A DNA stretch of 64,000 bases. Source: Scylla paramamosain (Eukaryota > Arthropoda > Malacostraca > Decapoda > Portunidae). Below, one piece after another: positions 11,587-26,479 of the stretch. Position 1 is the stretch's first letter, and every line of letters begins with the position of its first letter. The notes beneath the pieces were generated by a model, which saw nothing but the letters and a program-made list of their open reading frames with translations, did not search any database and had not been told where the DNA came from. The stretch lies in the NCBI RefSeq assembly GCF_035594125.1, contig NC_087183.1:14522368-14586367 (forward strand), written 5' to 3'. The position numbers and the translations under genes are program-made.

Positions 11587-14452
11587 GCTTCTCCCTCATG
11601 CGCTGCAGCCGCAGGTTCTCTATTTCTCCCAACAACTTGCTATTGAGGAGAGGTATCAGCGGGCGGTGGTCGAGCACTAGATCGAAGTGAGGGAGTCCTT
11701 TCAGGTAGGTGCCACATTTCCTGACTGCCCAGACGATTGCAGCCATTTCCAACTCTATTACTGCATAGCGGCTCTCTGTGTCTGTAACAAATCTTGACCC
11801 GCATTGCACCATCTTCCACTGGTCACTGTGCTTCTGCAGGAGAACGAATCCAAATCCGTGCATCCTTGAGGCGTCAGTCTGTAGCATCGTTGGTAATGAT
11901 GGGTCGAAGTATGCCAAGACAGGTGGGCTGACGAGACACTGTTTCACCTTCTCAAACGCCTCTTCATGGTTAGGAGACCAGCACCAACTGTTCTTCGGGC
12001 GTAAGAGATCTCTGAGGGGTTGTGCAGCTGCAGCCACAGCAGGAGAAAAGCTTCCAAGCTGGTTTGTAAGACCCATGAATGATCGTAAGTCGGTGATGTG
12101 CTGTGGTCGTGGGAAGTCAGAGATTGCCTTAACTTTCTTTGAGTCTGTCGTGTAGCCTTGTCCAGAAACAGAGTAACCACAGTAATCTACCACTCTTTCC
12201 GCGAATGTAAACTTCTGTGGGTTGAGAGTGATGCCGTGCTGGTCACACCGCCGCACAATCTGAATGACATGGGCTAAGTGCGCACTGTAGGTGGAGTCAT
12301 AGGCCAGGATGTCGTCCACGATCTTGATGGTGTTAGGTATGTCGCCGAGAGCTTGGTCTCCTCGACGGTTATACTCGCCTCCAGACGAGACGAGACCCAT
12401 AACCGCTCGCCGAAACTTGTACCGACCCCAAGGTGTTATGAAGCAGGTTAAATCCTGGTCTTCTTCTCTAATGGGGACTTGAAAATACCCCATCTTGGCA
12501 TCAAGAGTGGTGAACCAAACTGCTCCGGTCCCGATCGAGGCGATGGCGTCATGAGGTGAGCGCACTGGATACACGGGCCTCTTCACGTAACGGTTGAGTC
12601 GTGTCAGGTCAACACACAGCCTTACACCAGATGTCTTTTTTGGGACAGGCACGATGGGGTGGCACCATGCCGTAGGGTAGTCCACACTCTCGATGATTCC
12701 CTTGTTAAGCAGCTCTTCCAACTGGCTCTTAATTTCTTCACGCCAATTGTAAGGGATTGTACGAGATGCTGTTACGGCGAAGGGTCGAGCGTCGTCTGTC
12801 AACTCGATGGCCATGGATCCACCAGCCATTGCACGTAAACCTTCCTTTGCTTCGAAGACGCTGGGAAAGGCCTTGATCACAGCAGCAGCGTGCCCCGCAC
12901 GCTGCTGTGGCGTTGGGTCGTAGGAATGAGGCCAGCTGATCACTTCTGTGGGCGTAGATAGAGGTGGCTGCGAGGCGGTCGGGTACTTGATGGAGCTGTT
13001 GCCGGTGTGCTGTTCTTCCCTGCGTAGCGGTCGGATTTGAGCCGGAAAATCTTCGGGGAGGATTCCGAGAGCGATGGAATCGTACCAGCTAAGCAGCGCC
13101 CCCTTCACCTCCTTCACCACGCTCACAACAGTCTCAGCTTCCCTGTCGCCCAGTTGCAAGTGCGACGAGAAAGTTCCTACACAGGTGAGGGGGTGATTAC
13201 CGGCAGCATAAAGTCCATCACCATCAGCGGGCGCCAAGCTGGAGGGCGGGATTCCAAGGAGTGTTGCCGTGTCGAGGCCAATAACGGTCGTTTCGGCCCC
13301 AGAGTCAGGAGTCCACGTAATCTTGTCTCTTCCAGCGGGATGTGTGGCGGTAATGAGCACCTGGGGCGCAGGTCGTGCCGTCACCGTCTTTGTGTATACG
13401 CCTGATAAGAGCTGGTATACACTGGCACTGGCTCCCCGCCTCGGGCCTGCACCGCGATGAGGAGAGACAGTTGAGGAACTCCTCGAAGCTCCTCGTCGTT
13501 TCCTCACTGTCTGCTGACATACACTCGCAAAATGCCCTCTTTTCCCGCAGTTACGACACACTTTATCTATTGCCTGGCATCCCCTTTTGTCACTGCGACA
13601 ATCTTTGCCACAACGATAACAGCCCGTGGGGCTTGAGCCCCCGAAACTGCCCTTCCTGTAGTTCGAGACAGCGTTCACACCATGGCTCGAAGAGTGAGAG
13701 CCGCCCCTTAGTACTGCACTACACTGGTTAGCGCTCTCTGATGCTCTGCAAATATCTATGGCGTTTTCAAGGGTGAGTTTCTTGTTTTCCAGCATGCGTT
13801 TCAGAGCCACTTCGTCTCGTGTCCCAACGACAATTCTGTCACGCAGCTGATGGTTTATGCACTGGTCGCAAAAGTCACAGAAATTGGCGATTTCCTTAAC
13901 AGCACATAAAAAGTCGTCAAAACCTTCTTGCGTTTCTTGCACGCGGGAGTAGAAGTCTCTTCTATCCATGATGATGTTGCGCTGGCTTCGCAGGTACTCA
14001 CACATTGCATCGAGGATGGTTCTTAACTCCGCGTCTCTCGGTAAGCTTATCCCGTAGCGAAGTGTACGGGTCCACTCGTCGTCTAGGACAGCAGCGAGTG
14101 CCGCCCTCTGCTCAGCCAGGGAGAGACAGTCTATCCTGGCGAGGGTTACGTATCCTTCAAACTTATGGCGCCACGTGTCGAACTCACGTAAAGATGCTGA
14201 CGCCGTTAAGTGAGGAATGATGGTGGCGGACGTCGGGAACCTCGCGCCCTGGGTAGACGTGCTGCGGGCTGTGGTTTCGCCTTCATTGCTCGCCGTGGTG
14301 CGACTGGGAGCTTGTGTCCCCACTCTCTCCAGCAGCTGGGTTAAACGCTCCTCGCGAGCCTGACTCTGCTCCGACTGTCGCGCTAGCAGAGCCTGACTCT
14401 GCTCCGACTGTCGCGCTAGCAGGGCAGCCAGCGCCTCCAACTGCTTCTCCAT
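11465..14452 (-). pseudogene. gag-pol: gag-protease-RT-RNase H frame of the retrotransposon, frame lost near 11580
   Basis: The likely start is the ATG at 14452 (MEKQLEALAALL). Gag has a glutamine-rich N-terminus carrying a tandem repeat (LARQSEQSQA twice), a capsid-like region, and zinc knuckles at about 13621-13513, of which CRNCGKRGHFASVC is the canonical CCHC. Protease has the DSGA active site near 13306. RT spans about 12700-12100, with the catalytic IVDD at about 12322-12311. RNase H begins with LQTDAS near 11880. The frame is right up to about 11580. After that it reads some 37 unrelated residues to a stop at 11465, while the continuing homology lies in another frame. Gag and pol share one frame with no stop between them, as in many Mag- and K02A2.6-like elements. 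Confidence 0.9.
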
Positions 14453-14483
14453 TCTGCGCCGTACCCACTGCAGCCTTGTCCTG

Positions 14484-14501
14484 ATCCTACTCACTGCGCC
14501 A
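14484..14501 (-). promoter_or_regulatory. Primer-binding site of the retrotransposon
   Basis: The minus strand reads TGGCGCAGTGAGTAGGAT with no gap after the 5' LTR. The opening TGG pairs with the CCA end of a tRNA. I could not assign the tRNA species. Confidence 0.8.
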
Positions 14502-14730
14502 TGTTCGACTCTTGACCAGCAGGGGCACAGGAAACGCAGGTAACAGTGCAGGTGTTTATTCACAGAAGGTGTGAACAGAAGGCTGGAGGTAGGTGATCTC
14601 TCGGCGCCAGGCCGCGCACTTCCACTTAACACGTATGACTGAAGCCTAGCTCGTTCACTCATACACGTATTCATGCCTCACACAAGTCTCGCTCATTCAC
14701 TCGTTCACACAACTAGCTAACAACCACACA
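14502..14730 (-). repeat. 5' LTR of the retrotransposon
   Basis: This 229-bp copy matches 9659-9887 base for base by eye. On the minus strand it starts TGTGTGG and ends GAACA. It contains AATAAA at 14560-14555 as a likely poly(A) signal. I see no clear TATA box. Confidence 0.95.
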
Positions 14731-14735
14731 CATAG
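14731..14735. repeat. Target-site duplication CATAG, right copy
   Basis: This is the partner of the copy at 9654-9658. The uninterrupted host site would read through ATACATAGTACAC. Confidence 0.88.
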
Positions 14736-14771
14736 TACACTTATAAGGTCGCAATTTTATACAGCGAAGGT

Positions 14772-15112
14772 AACTTAACCTAAACTAACATAACCAACCC
14801 TAACCTAACGTAACCTAATCAAACTTAATCTAACCTAACCTAATCTGACTTAACCTAATCTAACCTAACCTAACCTAACCTAACCTAACCTAACCAACCC
14901 TAACCTAACGTAACCTAATCTAACTTAATCTAACCTAACTTAATCTGACTTAACCTAATCTAACCTAACCTAACCTAACCAAACTTAACCAAACCTAACC
15001 TAACCTCATCTAACAAAACCTAACCAAACCTAACCTAACCTAACCTAACCTAACCTAACCTAACCTAACCATGCCAAACCCAACCCAACCTCACTTAACA
15101 TAACCAAACCCA
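14772..15112 (-). repeat. Degenerate CCTAA array next to the retrotransposon
   Basis: About 340 bp of CCTAA units with CTTAA, CCAAA and CATAA variants. It starts some 40 bp beyond the right LTR's target copy. Confidence 0.92.
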
Positions 15113-15203
15113 TCAGTCTCTTGTCATTAGCTCCAAATTCTTTTACACGAGTCTAGTTGAAGTCTGGTGGCCTTGCTGATATATGAAAGAGTACACGGGG
15201 GAG

Positions 15204-15244
<41 letters not shown>

Positions 15245-15889
15245 AGGAGGGAGTTGTTTAGCGGGAGTGCTTGTCTAAATATTTTGCGAAGTAGTTAAGA
15301 TGTTATGGCGAGGGAGAAGAGCGGGTTGGGGGAGGAGGGTGAGAGGGGGAGAGGTGGGAGGTGGAGGAGGAGGGGGAGGAGGGCGATCAAAGGCATTCCT
15401 TCCCTTGTCACTAACACGATTGCCAGCGAGTGTCCAATAAACGAAGAGAAAACCTTGAATGGCATGATGATAGAGGAAGAAGAGGAGGAGGAGGAGGAGG
15501 AGGAGGAGGAGGAGGAGGAGGAGGAGGAAGAAGAGAAGGAGGAGAAAAAAAGAATAGAAGATTGATATGTATTATAACGGTACAGGAAGAGGAGGAGGAG
15601 GAGGAGGAGAATTAGAAAGGGAGAAGAACAATGTAAAGGGAGGATTAGGGAGATAAGAGAGAGGGACACTGGACTTAAAAAGGGGAACTGAAGTCTGTGT
15701 ACGTGTAATGATGTGCCTGGAGGAGGAGGAGGAGGAGGAGGGGAGGAAAGAGGAAAAGGAAGAAGAAGAAGAAGAGGAGGAGGCTGTGGTAGACGAGGAC
15801 TAAAACAAACCCACTTCAGTTCAGGTTAATCTTTTCAGTCAACACTCGAAAAGACCCAGCCTTCTGATTCCTCCCACTACGACACACAC

Positions 15890-15949
<60 letters not shown>

Positions 15950-15953
15950 GGTA
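15113..15953. repeat. GT, GGA and CTA microsatellites with purine-rich spacers
   Basis: GT at 15208-15242, GGA/GAA at 15470-15550 and 15590-15610, GGA at 15720-15741, CTA at 15891-15949. No gene seen. Confidence 0.88.
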
Positions 15954-16199
15954 AGGCGAGGGAGTAGCAGGGAGTGTTTATGAAGCAATTAGCACCCCTG
16001 CCTTCCCCCTCCCCCGTCAGTGCCACTCCTGCCCCGCCCCCACTCAGAGCCGCGAGGCAGTGGGTGGAAGCACAAGACTATAGATGATGAAAGAACGAAA
16101 GGGTGGATTTTTGGCGCCACCTGGGAAGGGTCAGCCGCTTTAAACTATCGATTGTGGAAGTGGATGTGCACTCCGCCTGCCGACACCCGCCCCGCAGCC

Positions 16200-16990
<791 letters not shown>

Positions 16991-17061
16991 TCTTATCTCA
17001 TTTCCAGTGCCTTTGGTCCTTGTACGTTCAATTTTCAGCTCATTTGTGGCAGCTTATCAAC

Positions 17062-17063
<2 letters not shown>

Positions 17064-17132
<69 letters not shown>

Positions 17133-17170
17133 AGTCATCACCGTTTCTTTCTTTCGAGTTATCTACAGCT

Positions 17171-17217
<47 letters not shown>

Positions 17218-17236
17218 TATCATCATCATCATCATC
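17064..17236. repeat. (GA)n and (ATC)n tracts
   Basis: GA at 17064-17131 and ATC at 17170-17236. Confidence 0.95.
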
Positions 17237-17350
17237 TTCCTCACTAACATCATCTATACAAACCTTCCATCATTTTCTGACTTTGTACTATTAATCTCTG
17301 TATTCTTTTCATCAGCCTTCTACTTTTTTTCCTCCTTTTTTTTTTTATAT

Positions 17351-17585
17351 ATAACCCCAATAATTTCCACTAGAACCTGTCAAACCATCACTAGAATCAT
17401 GAAAACACCATTGAAAACCCTATCAGCTCTTCACTAGAACCATTAAAACACTCGAAAACCCCATCAGCTTCCACTAGAAAATGTCAAACCACCACTAGAA
17501 TCACGGAAACACGCAAATACCCCAACAACTTCCACAAGACCCTGTTAAACCACTGAAAGCCCCCAGTCACCTCCACCAGTCCCCG
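17351..17585. repeat. Tandem repeat of about 75 bp, three units
   Basis: The units share CTTCCACTAGAACCTGTCAA, ACCACTAGAATCA and GAAAACCCCATCA-like words. Confidence 0.75.
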
Positions 17586-17624
17586 TTCCAAGACGAGACA
17601 AAACACCACGACTCTTAAAAGAAC

Positions 17625-17804
17625 ATGGACTCAGAATCTCACGTCCCCTTGTTCGGTGCCACGGAGTTAAACGGACCATTAAACAGCGGCTTTACAGGAG
17701 GACCGCGCGACCCAACCGGATCCGACGCCACCTCCCTTAAGACGCGTTACATAAGTAGTATTGATTCATTATTACCGAAGCAGCGGGTCCTCCACGTAAC
17801 TTAA
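17625..17804 (+). CDS. Short open frame of 59 residues in a non-repetitive island, function unknown
   Basis: ATG at 17625 to TAA at 17802-17804. It reads MDSESHVPLFGATELNGPLN and ends LLPKQRVLHVT. The surrounding 17590-17880 is one of few balanced-composition stretches in the left half. No family is recognised and no splice context is proved. It could be chance, a non-coding exon or a transposon remnant. Confidence 0.2.
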   Translation: MDSESHVPLFGATELNGPLNSGFTGGPRDPTGSDATSLKTRYISSIDSLLPKQRVLHVT

Positions 17805-18059
17805 AAGGATCCCGCACGCCACTTGAAGACCACCACAACACACCGCGCTCATCTTCACCACTATCTTGCACCATTTTTCTTTAGGTTAATTGGAATGTGA
17901 TGGGAAGGATTTTAAGGGAAAGGAAAGAAAAAGTTCGTGTGTGCATTTTGTTGTTTTGTCTCGTCTTATTATCAGTTATATTAGTTTTTTTTTTCTGATT
18001 ATTATTATTTCAGTCACTTTTCTTCATTACGTTAGTCACTGTTTGTTCATCCTCAGTTA

Positions 18060-18305
18060 CAATAGTCTGGCGGTTGTCTCAGTCACTTCATGGATCTCAC
18101 TACCATTCAACCACACAATCACGGTTCCAGCCACCACAGGCCCTCGCAGTCATCATTCCAAACGCGCAGTCACTTCACCAGTCAAACAATCACCATTTCA
18201 GCCACAAAATCACCACTGGAATCAATTACCAGTCACACAATCACCACCAAAGCCACGCAATCACCACACAGTCACCACACCACTCACCACACATAGACTA
18301 ACAAT
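18060..18305. repeat. Degenerate CAATCACCA repeat
   Basis: Repeated CAGTCACACAATCACCA-like words. No gene seen. Confidence 0.6.
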
Positions 18306-18892
18306 GAATGCACCAGTTTAAGTCCTACCTGTATATAGAAAACAGAATCCTGTCATACTTCTCCAACATCCCGTTTTCTATGTTTACTAAGTCCACTCCC
18401 TCGTACTTTGCCTTACTGCTCGCGCGCGCGTGTGTGTGTGTGTGTTTGTGATGGTGTTTTTTTTTTCTCCCTCTCTCTTCGTCCTTCTCCTTCGAAATAT
18501 GTGCGTGTTACTTTTTTTTCAGTCCCTCCCTCCCCCTCTCCCTCTCCTTCTATATAAATCTTAGGTGGGCCCAGGGAAGCACGGGCGCCACTAGCAGGTA
18601 TCAATGGCCTCCAGTGGAAGGCTTGACATAGGAAAGAACACGCCAGCTTAGCTCCGTCATGTCCTTTAATGAAGTCCTGCCCATCAATCTCCCGCTTACC
18701 CCGTCCTGTGCGTGCGAGGCAGCGCGCGCCCAAGAATTAAAGCGGCGTCAAAAGAGTGATTAGATGGAGATGTTAAAACGTGTGTAGGCTCTTAATAGTG
18801 TTGCCAGATGGGTGTGAAATGTTTCGTGATTTTCTTCGTGGGTATTTTCATGCTGGTTTGTAATGCGTGGGTTTAACTTGTTTGTCTGAATG

Positions 18893-19165
18893 TCTCCTAA
18901 GTAAATTCTAAGTGTAGGTTGGTAATTCCTAAGTAAGTTCTGAAGTAAATACGCAATTCTTAGGTAGATTTCTAAGTAGATTTTCGTCCCTAAGTAAATT
19001 CTGTACTGCATTCCCAATATTTAACTAAATTCTGAAATAGATTTCTGATTTATGCGCAAAGTTTGAAGTATATTTCGAATTTCTAAGTATATTCTTAAGT
19101 AAATTAAAGAGATTTCGAAAGTCCGTTCGTCATGAAAAATACTGAAGTAAATCCCTAAATTTCCA
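18893..19165. repeat. Degenerate CTAAGTAAATTCT minisatellite
   Basis: About twelve variants of an 18-22 bp unit such as CTAAGTAAATTCTGAAGTAG. Confidence 0.72.
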
Positions 19166-20136
<971 letters not shown>

Positions 20137-20329
20137 GTCACACACACTTTATCTCCTGGGTCGCGACAGTAAGGCAATGCAGTAGTGGACTCCCTGGCGT
20201 CCTTGTGTCTGCCTCAGGAGTTTGCTTGAGTCCTCGCAGCGGCACCAGATGAGACTCAGCCGTGTGGAGGGCGTGGGCGGGACAACACCTGCATGCATCA
20301 CTACAGAACATGAGGGAGACGAGTTGCTA

Positions 20330-20650
20330 TCAGGGCTACACGTGGGTGTCCCTGTATTGAAACAGTACAAAACATAAGAGTATTAGGGAAGCTGCAAGAA
20401 TATAAGGGAATAATCTAACCTAACCTAACCTAACCTAACCTAACCTAGGGAAGCTACAAGAACAGAAGGGAAGGTGCAAGGAGTCATCAGGCCTACACAT
20501 GGCAGTCCCTGTATTAAAACATGCCCGCCTACTCGTATTTTCACCTGTCATCCTCATTCATAAATTTGCCTAGGCCTCCTTTATGGCTCCCCAGTGATTC
20601 AGCACCAGCAGCCTGAGCACTGAGCCTGTCTGTTGAGTTTGTCTACCACT
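20330..20650 (+). repeat. Dispersed repeat family 2, copy 2 (internally duplicated)
   Basis: GGGCTACACGTGGGTGTCCC, GGGAAGCTGCAAGAA and CAGGCCTACACATGGCAG occur here, interrupted by a CCTAA block. The 3' part continues CATAAATTTGCCTAGGC and CCCAGTGATTCAGCACCAGC. Confidence 0.75.
20412..20448 (-). repeat. Short CCTAA array inside a dispersed repeat
   Basis: Seven nearly perfect units lie between two related GGGAAGCTRCAAGAA segments. Confidence 0.9.
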
Positions 20651-21183
20651 TTGCCACTTAGTACTCTTAAATAAACCCTAGAAAATGAAGAGAAAACTTA
20701 CACTTTCACCTTTAACGAAGAAAACGTCACATGATTTTAAACTGAGGAATTTTCGTTTACGTTGGCGTCACGGAAAGACACGGAAAGACACTGAGGGGTT
20801 AAATACACGAAAACTTTACGCAGTTACGTGATTCTAAACTTACGAATTTGGCTTCACAACTCACAAAAAAAGCCTCGAAGGGGATGAAATATTTTAGTCA
20901 GTGAGAGAAACGTGAAAAAATAAATAAATAAATAACACCAATGGTAAATTTAAAGTGATGCTCCCGATATTGTGTCTGTTGTGAAGCCTTTCCCTTGTCA
21001 CCGCGTTTTCCTTTCCCTCTTCCTTCAACGGGGTGTCCTTTCCTCTCCACTTCTCCTTTATTTCCCGTTTCCTCTCCCCTCCCATTCTCTCCCTCTGGCC
21101 CATCACCGGCATCTCTCGCTCTCCATTTCCCTTTCACTCTCTCCATCTCTCTCTCTCGTCTGGCTCAGCCCCAGGAACATCCC

Positions 21184-21190
<7 letters not shown>

Positions 21191-21260
<70 letters not shown>

Positions 21261-21883
21261 ACCATTTTCCTTATCTCCCTATTCCCTTGAGTCTCCATTC
21301 CTCTGTTTCTCGCCTTTCATCTCTGGTTTTCTCTCGTTTTCTCTCTAATCTCCTCCTCCTCCTCCTCCTCCTCCTCCTCCTCCTCCTCCTCCTCCTCCTC
21401 CTCCTCCAATCCTCTTATTCCCTTCCTTCTCTAACTCTTCCCCAAGCACAGTTTCCTCTTCTTCCGTTTTCGTGTATCTCTCCTCCTCCTCCTCCTCCTC
21501 CTCCTTTCTCCCCCTTTCTCTTCTTACTTATATCTTATTCACCTTTACTCTCTTCTCGTGTAGTTTGTTTTCTCCTTTTCTTCGCTTCGTTCTCTCTCTC
21601 TTCTCTTATTCTTTCTTTCTTTTTTTATAATCTATTATCTGTTTCTTTACCTCCCTCCTTCTAGCTTATCTTGTGTCTGTGTTTCCTTTCCTCCTCCTCC
21701 TCCTCCTCCTCCTCCTCCTCCTCCTCCTCCTCCTCCTCCTCCTCCTCCTCCTCTTACGTCTCTTCTCCTCAATCTCCGCTCTTCTCTCTTGTAACTTGCT
21801 TTCCCCTGTTATTCCCTTCCTTCTATTCCTCCTCCTCCTCCTCCTCCTCCTCCTCCTCCTCCTCCTCCTCCTCCTCCTCCTCC
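21191..21883. repeat. (CT)n and four (CTC)n tracts
   Basis: CT at 21191-21259; CTC at 21350-21407, 21481-21504, 21689-21753 and 21828-21883. The spacers are pyrimidine-rich. The stretch 20651-21190 before it shows no gene. Confidence 0.93.
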
Positions 21884-22171
21884 AGGGATTGCACGACCCT
21901 TTGAAGTCTAAACCTTTGTCGAGAAACCATTTGTCTCGTTTTATTACATTTACGATTCTCTGTGTGGGAACATCGTGTTATAAGGCCGTGCGTGTGTGTG
22001 TGTGTGTGTGTATATGTATGTATGTGTGAGGGAGAGAGGCCGCCCATACATACTTATCTACACATATTCTCTCGTTTATTGTTTTTTAGGGAGAGTAATG
22101 AATGGGTTTAAATTTCGTTAATCATGGTGCTGACTTGGCAGGTTTGTGGTTGTGGTGGTTATAATTTCTAA

Positions 22172-22993
<822 letters not shown>

Positions 22994-23245
22994 CCGTACC
23001 TGACTTCCGCGTCCCAGGTCAGGTCTTCTTCAATGGAGTTTAAAGTGTAGTCGCGTTTATGTGTCTCTGTTGAAGAGGTCACGCCGATTGTACTCCTCCG
23101 GGTGAGAGGTCAGGAGGAGGAGTGTCCGAGGAGGGAAGAGAAGCTGCGGGGTTCCTTTACTGTCTGTCTTCTTGCCTAGTGAAGTGAAGTGGTTTGGTCT
23201 GGGAAGGAGATATAAAGAGTGGTTGTCGTAGTAATAGTAGCAACA

Positions 23246-23253
23246 GCAGCAGC

Positions 23254-23334
<81 letters not shown>
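23246..23334. repeat. (AGC)n to (AGT)n microsatellite
   Basis: A few AGC units run into about 26 AGT units. Confidence 0.95.
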
Positions 23335-24312
23335 CTGTCTACCTGCTTTGTGAAGTAGTTTGGTCTGGGAGGAAGAAAGAAAAAATAATAGTATCTGGTC
23401 AGGGAAGAAAAAAAAAAGAAGCGGCATTACTTTTGTACTTGCTTTGTGAAATGGATTGGTTTGCTTAGTGAAATGAAAAGGTCTTAGAAGAAAAAAGGGA
23501 CTAGAGGAGGAAGACGAATATTTTCTTGCCCAATGAAAGGAGAAGAAAGAGTTTGAGGAGAAATGGAAAGGGAATGGTGAAAGATTATTTCATCATGTGC
23601 TTGCTTCAGGGAAAAAAATGTCTAGGAAAGTAATAAAAAGAGCGATGAAGGAAAATGAGTGATTCTTTCCTCTCTTCCCGGAAAAAAAAGACCCAAGAGA
23701 GAAAAAAAGAGGCGATGAAGGAAAGAAGTGTGACTATCTGTTTGCTTCATGGGGAAAAATATCTGGGGAAGAAGAAAAAATGAATTATGGAGGAAAAAGG
23801 GTTAAGATAGTATTTGTTGTTGTTGTTGTTGTTATTGTTGTTGTCGTCGTCGTCATCATTACCGTTATCATGTCTTGGGTGTTTTAATTTCTTTCACTAC
23901 TAACTTACATATGTATGAATGCTTGTATGTATGTATGTATATAAGTACACATTTCTGTAGTTATCATGTAGCAAGAACCCAGTAATAATAACAAAACATT
24001 TCAACACGACCCTTTTGATATCAACTCATTAATTCAGCTTAAGACGATTAAACTGCATCTTTCTAACTGTGGGAATTAGGTCGGACTTTTCTATTGTTCG
24101 TCTTTTTTGCCACAACTCAGTATTCGTAGCGCCCTTGTTACGGTCTGCATATTGTGGCGTCACGGAGCAAGGGAGGAGGAGGAGGAGGAGGAGGGGGAGC
24201 GTCGCATCACACAATGGTAACACGCGGGTTGGTCATTGTGGACTCTACCCTTCTTTTCTGTCCTATTTTTCTTGTTTGAGTTTTTTTTTCTTGTGTTTCG
24301 TTGTATGTGTGT

Positions 24313-24314
<2 letters not shown>
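23335..24314. other. Purine-rich and AT-rich DNA, no gene seen
   Basis: A repeated motif TTGCTTNRTGRARWGRNTTGG recurs loosely at 23160-23480. The rest is unique, with TTG and TGTA short repeats. Confidence 0.5.

Positions 24315-24392
<78 letters not shown>
24315..24392. repeat. (CT)n microsatellite
   Basis: About 39 perfect units. A pyrimidine-rich stretch with no gene follows to about 25090. Confidence 0.95.
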
Positions 24393-24395
<3 letters not shown>

Positions 24396-25407
24396 TTAAA
24401 GGCAGTAAAGTTGACCTGATCTCCTATTAACATTAGATTTGCATTCATTAAGGTGCTAGATTAAGTTCTTCCACCTTTCTGAGTACTGGGAGATCCTCTC
24501 TTTCCTCTCCCTTCCCCCTTCTCTCCCTTCCTCCTCCTCCTCTTCCCTCCTCTCCCTTCCTCTCCCTCCTTCAGTAGTGAAAGTCGTGTCAGGTGCTTGA
24601 GATTAATGGGAGAGGTGGTGAATACTTTACGGTCTTGTCCTCGTCGTCGCCCTCTCCATGTTTGTCTTCTTTTCCTTCTTTTCTTCGTTTTCATCGTCCG
24701 GGGCTCGTATTTTCTTCTTCTCATCTTTTCCTTTTTTCTTATTTCCTCGGACAGTTATTTTTTTATGTTCTCGTCATTGTTTTTTCGTCTCCTCGCTTTC
24801 CTTTTCCTTGTTTTCTTTTGTTTCCTCCTTGATGTTAAGTTTTCTTGCTCTCTTCTTAGTATTTCTTCTCATCAAAATCTTCTTTGTTTTTTTTTTTTGT
24901 TTTCTTTGTCCTCTTGGCTGCTTTCCTCTTCGTCGTCTCGTTCTCATCTTCGCTGTCATCTTCTATATTTTCCTCCTCCTCGCTTTAATTCCCTTCTTAC
25001 CTTTATCTATTTTCCTCACCCTCGTTTTAGTTTCCCTCCCTCACCCTAATCTCCCCCTCCCTTTCGTCACCCTCGTCCTTTTCATCACCACCCTTACCTC
25101 TCACGAAAAAAACACAAGGTCGCATCCTACACCGAAAAAAAAAAACCTTTCTTACCTTGTCACTTTTCCCAGGTAAGACAAACGAGAAGAGAAGACTTAC
25201 TAACACTTACTAACACCACACTAACGCAACAGTAAACCATAAGATCCCAGCACTGCGTCTACTTACCTGGTCACGTTCAGGTATGTTCAGGTAGTGATGA
25301 CAGGTGAGAGGGGGCTTAGCGTCTGGGAGAAACACCTCGCCAATAGCCAGGTAATCTTTATGTATAGCTCGCACACACCCAGCCTGTTACAGGTTGTTCT
25401 TTTTATG

Positions 25408-25861
<454 letters not shown>

Positions 25862-26071
25862 GATAAATAAAAAGAAAGCAAGGAATAGCAGAGAAAAGGG
25901 AACTGGAGTGGAGAGATGGAAGGAAATGGGAATAAAGGAAGGGGAAGTGGCAAGGGTGGCAGGGTGTGGGAAGGGTCAGCAGGGTGAAGGGAAGGGAAGG
26001 GAAGGGAAGTGTGAGAGAGTGAGTTATGAGGAGGAGAACAATACGTGGTTGATGTCAAAGAGAACTCGCTT

Positions 26072-26427
26072 TCCTCCTCCTCCTCCTCCTCCTCCTCCTC
26101 CTCTACCTCCTCCTCCTCCTCCTCCTCCTCCTCCTCCTCCTCCTGTAGCCATTAGTTCTTCACCGTCTTCCATATACTGCAACTGTGTTTATATTTCTCG
26201 TGTTTGTTTAGTTTTTTTTTCTTTTCTCTTCTTCGTAACTTCTTGTATGTGCCGTTTCTTTCTTTTTTTCTTTACTTCTCTTTTTCCTCTATTCCCTTGT
26301 ATGTATTCTTCCTTCTTTGCCTTTTATTCTTCTATCACTCCTTCATTTCTTTCTTTTTTTCCTTCGTGTTCTTATTTTCCCCCATCCTTCTATCTATCCA
26401 TCTACTTATCTATCTATCTATCTATTA

Positions 26428-26479
<52 letters not shown>

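Larger units (their letters stand above)
9659..14730 (-). mobile_element. Ty3/gypsy-type LTR retrotransposon, structurally complete, coding region broken
   Basis: The element is 5,072 bp and reads right to left. Two 229-bp LTRs (9659-9887 and 14502-14730), seen as identical by eye, begin TG and end CA on the minus strand. CATAG flanks both ends (9654-9658 and 14731-14735) as a target duplication. A primer-binding site abuts the 5' LTR and a purine tract abuts the 3' LTR. The internal order gag, protease, RT, RNase H, integrase assigns it to Ty3/gypsy (Metaviridae), not Ty1/copia or BEL. No env-like frame is seen. Two frame changes (near 11580 and near 10440) split pol, so this copy should not make a full polyprotein unless the breaks are assembly errors. 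The identical LTRs suggest a recent insertion. Confidence 0.95.
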
